NCBI GenBank assembly: GCA_030533445.1
Contig: CM060070.1
Location: forward strand, 21,890,001 to 21,954,000
Direction of reading: 5' to 3'
DNA from: Cyprinodon diabolis
Lineage: Eukaryota > Chordata > Actinopteri > Cyprinodontiformes > Cyprinodontidae
DNA length: 64,000 bases
The notes below the pieces were generated by a model that worked only from the letters and a program-made list of their open reading frames with translations, did no database searches and had not been told where the DNA came from. The translations under genes and the position numbers were made by a program. Every line of letters begins with the position of its first letter. Position 1 is the first letter of the stretch. This document shows positions 60,025 through 64,000 of the stretch, piece by piece.

Positions 60025-61110
60025 GTATTTGGATGTAAAAACTATATACATTATTTAAATACAACTTTATAATTTTCAGTAATATCATATATGCCTTGGT
60101 CGCTTGCATCTGTGATATGCTTCTATTTGTTCTGATCCTTCTCTTCCTCTCTTTGCATGTGTAGAAGTAGACTTCTAGGGTGTTATCTTGTATCCTCTTT
60201 TTGTCCTCCATAATATCCTTCACTCCCCTTTAGCTTTGTACTTCACCTCACTCCCTTTCTCTTTTCTGAACACTGAGAAGCTTTAAAAGTGACCCCAATT
60301 GCAAACATAGATTTAATGAAGCACCTTTCAGTCAGAGTCTGTGACTCATTTTTCCTCTAATGATGAAAGCCGTACAAAAGATGTTACAGCAGCTGAGAAG
60401 GAAATTTGACCTTAACAACATACAGGTTATGTGAGTAATGAGAGGAATGGAGATTAAATCAGATCTAAACAAGATTTGCAAATTCTATGCACTGACATAC
60501 TTTAGTTCAAGGGACTACTACATTTTGTATAGCATAACCTACTTTTATACAATAAAAAAGTCACACAACCAAAAGGACATTACACACGTACTTACATGTA
60601 TGCATGCATATATGTAAGCACATATACATACATAAATACACACATTTCACAGTTAGACCCTTTTTAAATCAATCTGTTGCTAAAACTTTTATCATATTTT
60701 TGTTTTGTTTTTGTTTTTTACTTTATTAACAGGGATTTGGTCAGGCTGATGTTGTTGGAGTCCTAAGCAAGTTTCAAGGGCATTTCTGGTTTACTTCGAA
60801 CACCAAGATAATTCTGCTAGTAACTTGAGTATGTTTGTAGAGTAAAGTAGATTTAATAAAAGAAGGTGGTTTTACTCCTTACACTTCTAGAAAATTAAAC
60901 TAGGAGGATAATAAAATAAAAAAGCCTAATATCACAATCAGAAAAATAATTTTGTACTTTGTTGAGTCCATGGTGGTAGAGGGGAATGCCACAACAACCT
61001 GAAAAGTTTGGAAGTTTATAAGTACTTGCATAGTGACATTCAGCTCTGTTCTGATACACATCAATTCGGTGAACATGAAGGCAACTGCTCAACTAAGGCA
61101 GTGTCTAGAT
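60021..61110. other. No feature recognised
   Basis: A degenerate ACATATATGTAAGC-like tract at 60585-60650. Otherwise unassigned AT-rich DNA. Confidence 0.4.
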
Positions 61111-61135
61111 GATTCAATTCAATTCAGTCTATTTA

Positions 61136-62667
61136 CACTCCCGATCAAAATCTTAAGACCAGTCAAAAAATTGCAAGAATTAGCATTTTGCACTATTGGA
61201 TCTAAAGAAGGTTCTAAGTAGAGCTTTACAATGTTAAAAGAAGAAATCAGCGTATGAGACAAACACTTTTGAGTGGGGAATTAATTGAAAACTGCATTTA
61301 CACTCAAACAAGATTTTTTTCAGCTGGTCAGAAGTTTAAGACCATACCTCAAAAAAACCTGAAAACCCTCCAAAACAGAATCAAAGTGTCAAAAGGACTC
61401 AGTAATGAGTAGCTCCACCATTCTTGTTGATGACTTCAAGCAATCGTTTAGGCATGCTTGATGCAAGTGTTTCCAGGAGGCTAGTGGGAACGTTGCTCCA
61501 AGTGTTGAAGATGGCTTCACGAAGGGCATCCACTGTCTGGAACTGATGTCCATTTTTGTAAATTTCCTTTGCCATCCATCCCCAAATGTTGTCAATTGGG
61601 TTTAGATCCGGGGAACATGCAGAATGGTCCAAAAGAGTGATGTTATTCTCTTGGAAGAACTCCTTTGTCAGGCGGGCATTGTGAACTGCAGCATTGTCCT
61701 GTTGAAAAATCCAATCATTACCACACAGACGAGGGCCCTCAGTCATGAGGGATGCCCGCTGCTAAATCTCCACATAGCCAGCTGCTGTTTGATTTCCCCT
61801 GCACAACCTGAAGCTCCATTGTTCCATTGAAGGGAAATGCACCCCAAATCATGATGGTGCCCCCACAACTGTGCTGTGTAGAAAACATCTCAGGTGGGAT
61901 CTCCTTGTCATGCCAGTATAGTTGGAAGCCATCAGGACCATCAAGATTAAATTTTTTCTCATCAGAGAAGACAACTTTCTTCCACCTTTCAATGTCCCAT
62001 GTTTGGTGCACCCTTGCAAAGTCCAAACAGGCAATTTTGTGTCGTTGAAGAAGACGTGGCCTTTGAAGATGTTTTTTGTTTCTGAAGCCCTTCTCTCGCA
62101 GATGCCGTCTGATTGTTATTGGGCTGAAGTCAGCACCAGTAATGGCTTTAATTTGGGTAGAGGATCATCCTGTGTCTTGACGGACAGCCAATCAGATCCT
62201 GCGGCTCAGAGCTGGTGAAATTGTTTTGGGTCTACCACTTGACTTTTTTGTTCCATAACCCTCAGGATCATCTAAAAAATGCAAAATGACTGTCTTACTG
62301 CATCCAACCTCAGCAGCGATCGCACGTTGTGAGAGGCATTGCTTATGCAGCTCAACAATCCTACAACGTTCAAAGTCAGTGAGCTTTTTTGCTTTTGCCA
62401 TCAGGAGGTCTTGACAGTGTAAAAACTTAACAGAAAATGACATGGAATCCAGATTTTTGCACAGCTTTTGGCTTTTAAAGACTATGGTCTTAAACTTTTG
62501 ATCAGCTGGAAAAATAATGTTTGAGTGTAAATGTAGTTTTCCGAAAATTCCCTGCTCAAAAGTTCCTGTCTCTTGCACTGATTTTTTCCTTTAACATTGT
62601 GAAGCTCTACTTTGAATCTTCTTAAGATCCAATAGTGCAAAAGGCAGATTCTTGCAATTCAGGAGTG
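61136..62667 (-). mobile_element. Tc1-like transposon inserted in an L2 tail
   Basis: A 1532-bp element bounded by TA (61134-61135, 62668-62669). The left end is CACTCCCGATCAAAATCTTA. The right end is shortened: after AATTCAGGAGTG the expected partner of the GATCAAAATCTTAAGACC block is missing (about 25 bp). Inner arms pair imperfectly (TTTACACTCAAACA at both sides). Divergent arms and a many-times broken gene make it the oldest of the three full-length Tc1 copies. Confidence 0.93.
61399..62401 (-). pseudogene. Tc1-like transposase with several lesions
   Basis: Start ATG at 62401 (MAKAKKLTDFERCRIV). The helix-turn-helix around RAIAAEVGCSKTVIL is followed by SGRPKTISPALSRRI. There are then two in-frame TGA stops (about 62193 and 62166), both compatible with CGA to TGA change. 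The frame continues through [18 protein letters not shown] and the first catalytic D in FSDEKKF. A frameshift near 61805 and a TAG near 61763 follow. The last part, from MTEGPRLCG, has the second D in FQQDNAAVH and ends GGATHY. The third catalytic position, 34 residues on, is D (NPIDNIWG) instead of the usual E. Confidence 0.93.
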
Positions 62668-62886
62668 TATATAGCGCCAATTCACAACACAAGTCATCTC
62701 AAGGCACTTTACAGTTCAACCAGATCATCCAGTCAAATTGATTCAGAGTTTTCGATCTAAGGAAAACCAGTTGATTGCATTGACTCATTGACTCAAATGC
62801 AATCCCTCACACTAAGCATGCTTGTAGCGACAGTGGAGAGGAAAAACTCCCTTTTAACAGGAAGAAACCTCCAGCAGAACCAGGCT

Positions 62887-63055
62887 TTTCAGAACCAGGA
62901 GATCAGAACTACAAAGAGATTCCGAAGGGAAATTCAGTCCAAAAACAGGTCAGGCAAGCAGATCAGACAGGAACAGGCAGGCTCAGTGGTTTAGATGCAG
63001 AACAGGTCAGAATCAAGTAATCAGAAACACTAATGTAACACTGAAACTGGGCAGG
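62887..63055. repeat. Unclassified repeat related to 36287-36984
   Basis: CAGAACCAGGAGATCAGAAC, AACAGGCAGGCTCAGTGG and TCAGAAACACTAATG align with AACAGGCAAGCTCAGTGG and TCAGGAACACTACGG at 36610-36670. It abuts the L2 fragment on the left. Confidence 0.6.
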
Positions 63056-63265
63056 TCCGATAATATCGGCCGGTATTGTTTTTTTTCCCCTGATAAGGAA
63101 AACCCAATAATATAATGCCTAGATTTTTTTAAATATGCCGGAATTAGTGCTTATGCCAAAAGCCAAAGCTCCCAGATGACATCATTAAACTGTGCAGGCC
63201 GACTGCATAGATGAAGGAAGCTCATCAGAATTTACTGTTTGTTACAAAGAATATCTACAGTGTTT

Positions 63266-63992
63266 TTTGATGACTTGAAGTTTGCGATTTGCAATGAGTG
63301 TAAGGTTCTTGTCCTGTGTGGGTGAACCAAGATTTCGTGTTTAAATACGTCGAATTTAATATCTCACTTAGGGAAGCACCACCCGTAGAAACACAGCATT
63401 TCTTCAGCAAAGGAAAGCCAAGCAATCTGCATACGACTCGCGGATAAAAACAACACAGCTTTCTCTTAAAGACTCAGTGGAGAAGAAACAGAAATACAAC
63501 AAAGAACACCAGAGAGCAAAAACAATTTGTCAGAAAATTGTTGAGTGCATTGCATTACACAACCAGCTGTTTTCTATGGTGGAAGATACTGTATTAAAAA
63601 AAACTTCTGGAATTCCCCGGGCCATGATTCGACATGCCAAATCGCAGGTATTTCTCTGAAGTTTGCCTCCCCTAGCTGTATGGTGTTGTTCACAGACACG
63701 TCGAGAGATGGATTTTAATCTTAATGAGGCTGTGCTTTATTCACAGGAGTGCCGAAGGTCTCATTGCAAGAAAGGGGATGCCCTGACTATGCTGCAGTGT
63801 GTTGTGGATAAAATGTCTGGTGGGGTTACTGATCAAGAGCAAGAGGCTGGTGCCAGTGCAGATGACCAAAGCCAGGAGGATGCAAACTCACCATCAAGGA
63901 AGGCCCGAAATGAGAGCCTTCAGGACATGTACCAAGGAATCCTTCCAGAGAATGATGCACAGCAAGCTGCAGCAGGTGTAACTGCATTAGAG
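63266..63992 (+). pseudogene. hAT transposase relic with BED finger and intron
   Basis: 63266-63383 reads FDDLKFAICNECKVLV, then a TGA, then LNTSNLISHLGKHHP. This has the C-x2-C and H-x4-H pattern of a BED zinc finger in hAT/ZBED transposases. A TAG follows, then a frame change. 63465-63647 reads LKDSVEKKQKYNKEHQRAKT and ECIALHNQLFSMVEDT, like the 'FIALDDQPFSVVED' block after the finger. A likely intron (63648-63746, donor GTATTT, acceptor TTCACAG) leads to an 82-codon open exon (63747-63992) ending at GTGAGT. That exon's acidic linker and SLQDMYQGIL resemble the stretch before the hAT dimerisation domain, so the catalytic core seems to be deleted. It runs off the window. Confidence 0.62.
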
Positions 63993-64000
63993 GTGAGTTA

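Larger units (their letters stand above)
61111..62886 (-). mobile_element. L2 3'-end fragment split by a Tc1 insertion
   Basis: The L2 tail (TTCAATTCAATTCAGTCTAT) at 61111-61135 and the adjoining UTR (TATAGCGCCAATTCACAACA to CTCCAGCAGAACCAGGC) at 62668-62886 are parts of one ~245-bp minus-strand L2 fragment. Joining them at the TA restores the continuous family sequence seen at 9445-9470. The fragment abuts another repeat at 62887. Confidence 0.92.

Overview
This window looks like gene-poor teleost fish DNA, intergenic or deep intronic. No host protein-coding gene, rRNA, genuine tRNA or CRISPR array could be supported. The organism call rests on the repeats: several Tc1/mariner families with ~200-bp inverted repeats, L2- and CR1/Rex-type LINEs, an L1/Tx1-type LINE, Ty3/gypsy-like LTRs, hAT relics, a tRNA-derived SINE and long (AT)n arrays. 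The species cannot be named from sequence alone.

Layout. 1-9.4 kb: AT-rich DNA with a LINE RT scrap (2.1 kb), an (AT)n array (4.25 kb) and a solo-LTR-like repeat (7.45-8.11 kb). 9.4-11.5 kb: 5'-truncated L2 LINE on the minus strand. 12.8-15.85 kb: a cluster of a decayed Tc1, an LTR piece, a LINE 3'-UTR piece and one complete Tc1-like transposon (14238-15849) with an open transposase. 16.7-27.4 kb: nothing recognised. 27.4-36.98 kb: a Tc1 head, an LTR plus gag relic, another LTR, a CR1/Rex-like LINE, an L2 scrap and an unclassified repeat. 39.9-43.8 kb: a Tc1 copy with a broken transposase but almost identical ends, a hAT-type MITE inside an L2 3'-UTR scrap, and another CR1/Rex-like LINE. 44.8-51.1 kb: a minus-strand L1/Tx1-type LINE split by a plus-strand 4.1-kb L2 LINE, with (AT)n arrays at both junctions. 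51.6-56.7 kb: Tc1 and L2 scraps, a dimeric tRNA-SINE and LTR-like repeats. 59-64 kb: a tetranucleotide array, a deleted Tc1, an (AT)n array, a Tc1 inserted into an L2 3' end, and a decayed hAT transposase running off the right edge.

How the parts relate. The content is a record of insertions rather than a pathway. Three nested insertions can be read at or near base resolution: L2 into the L1/Tx1-type ORF, Tc1 into an L2 tail, and a hAT MITE into an L2 3'-UTR. The 14.2-kb Tc1 is the only element with a full-length open transposase. The 39.9-kb Tc1 has young ends but a dead gene, so it was probably moved in trans. No undescribed defence, metabolic or regulatory system was found.
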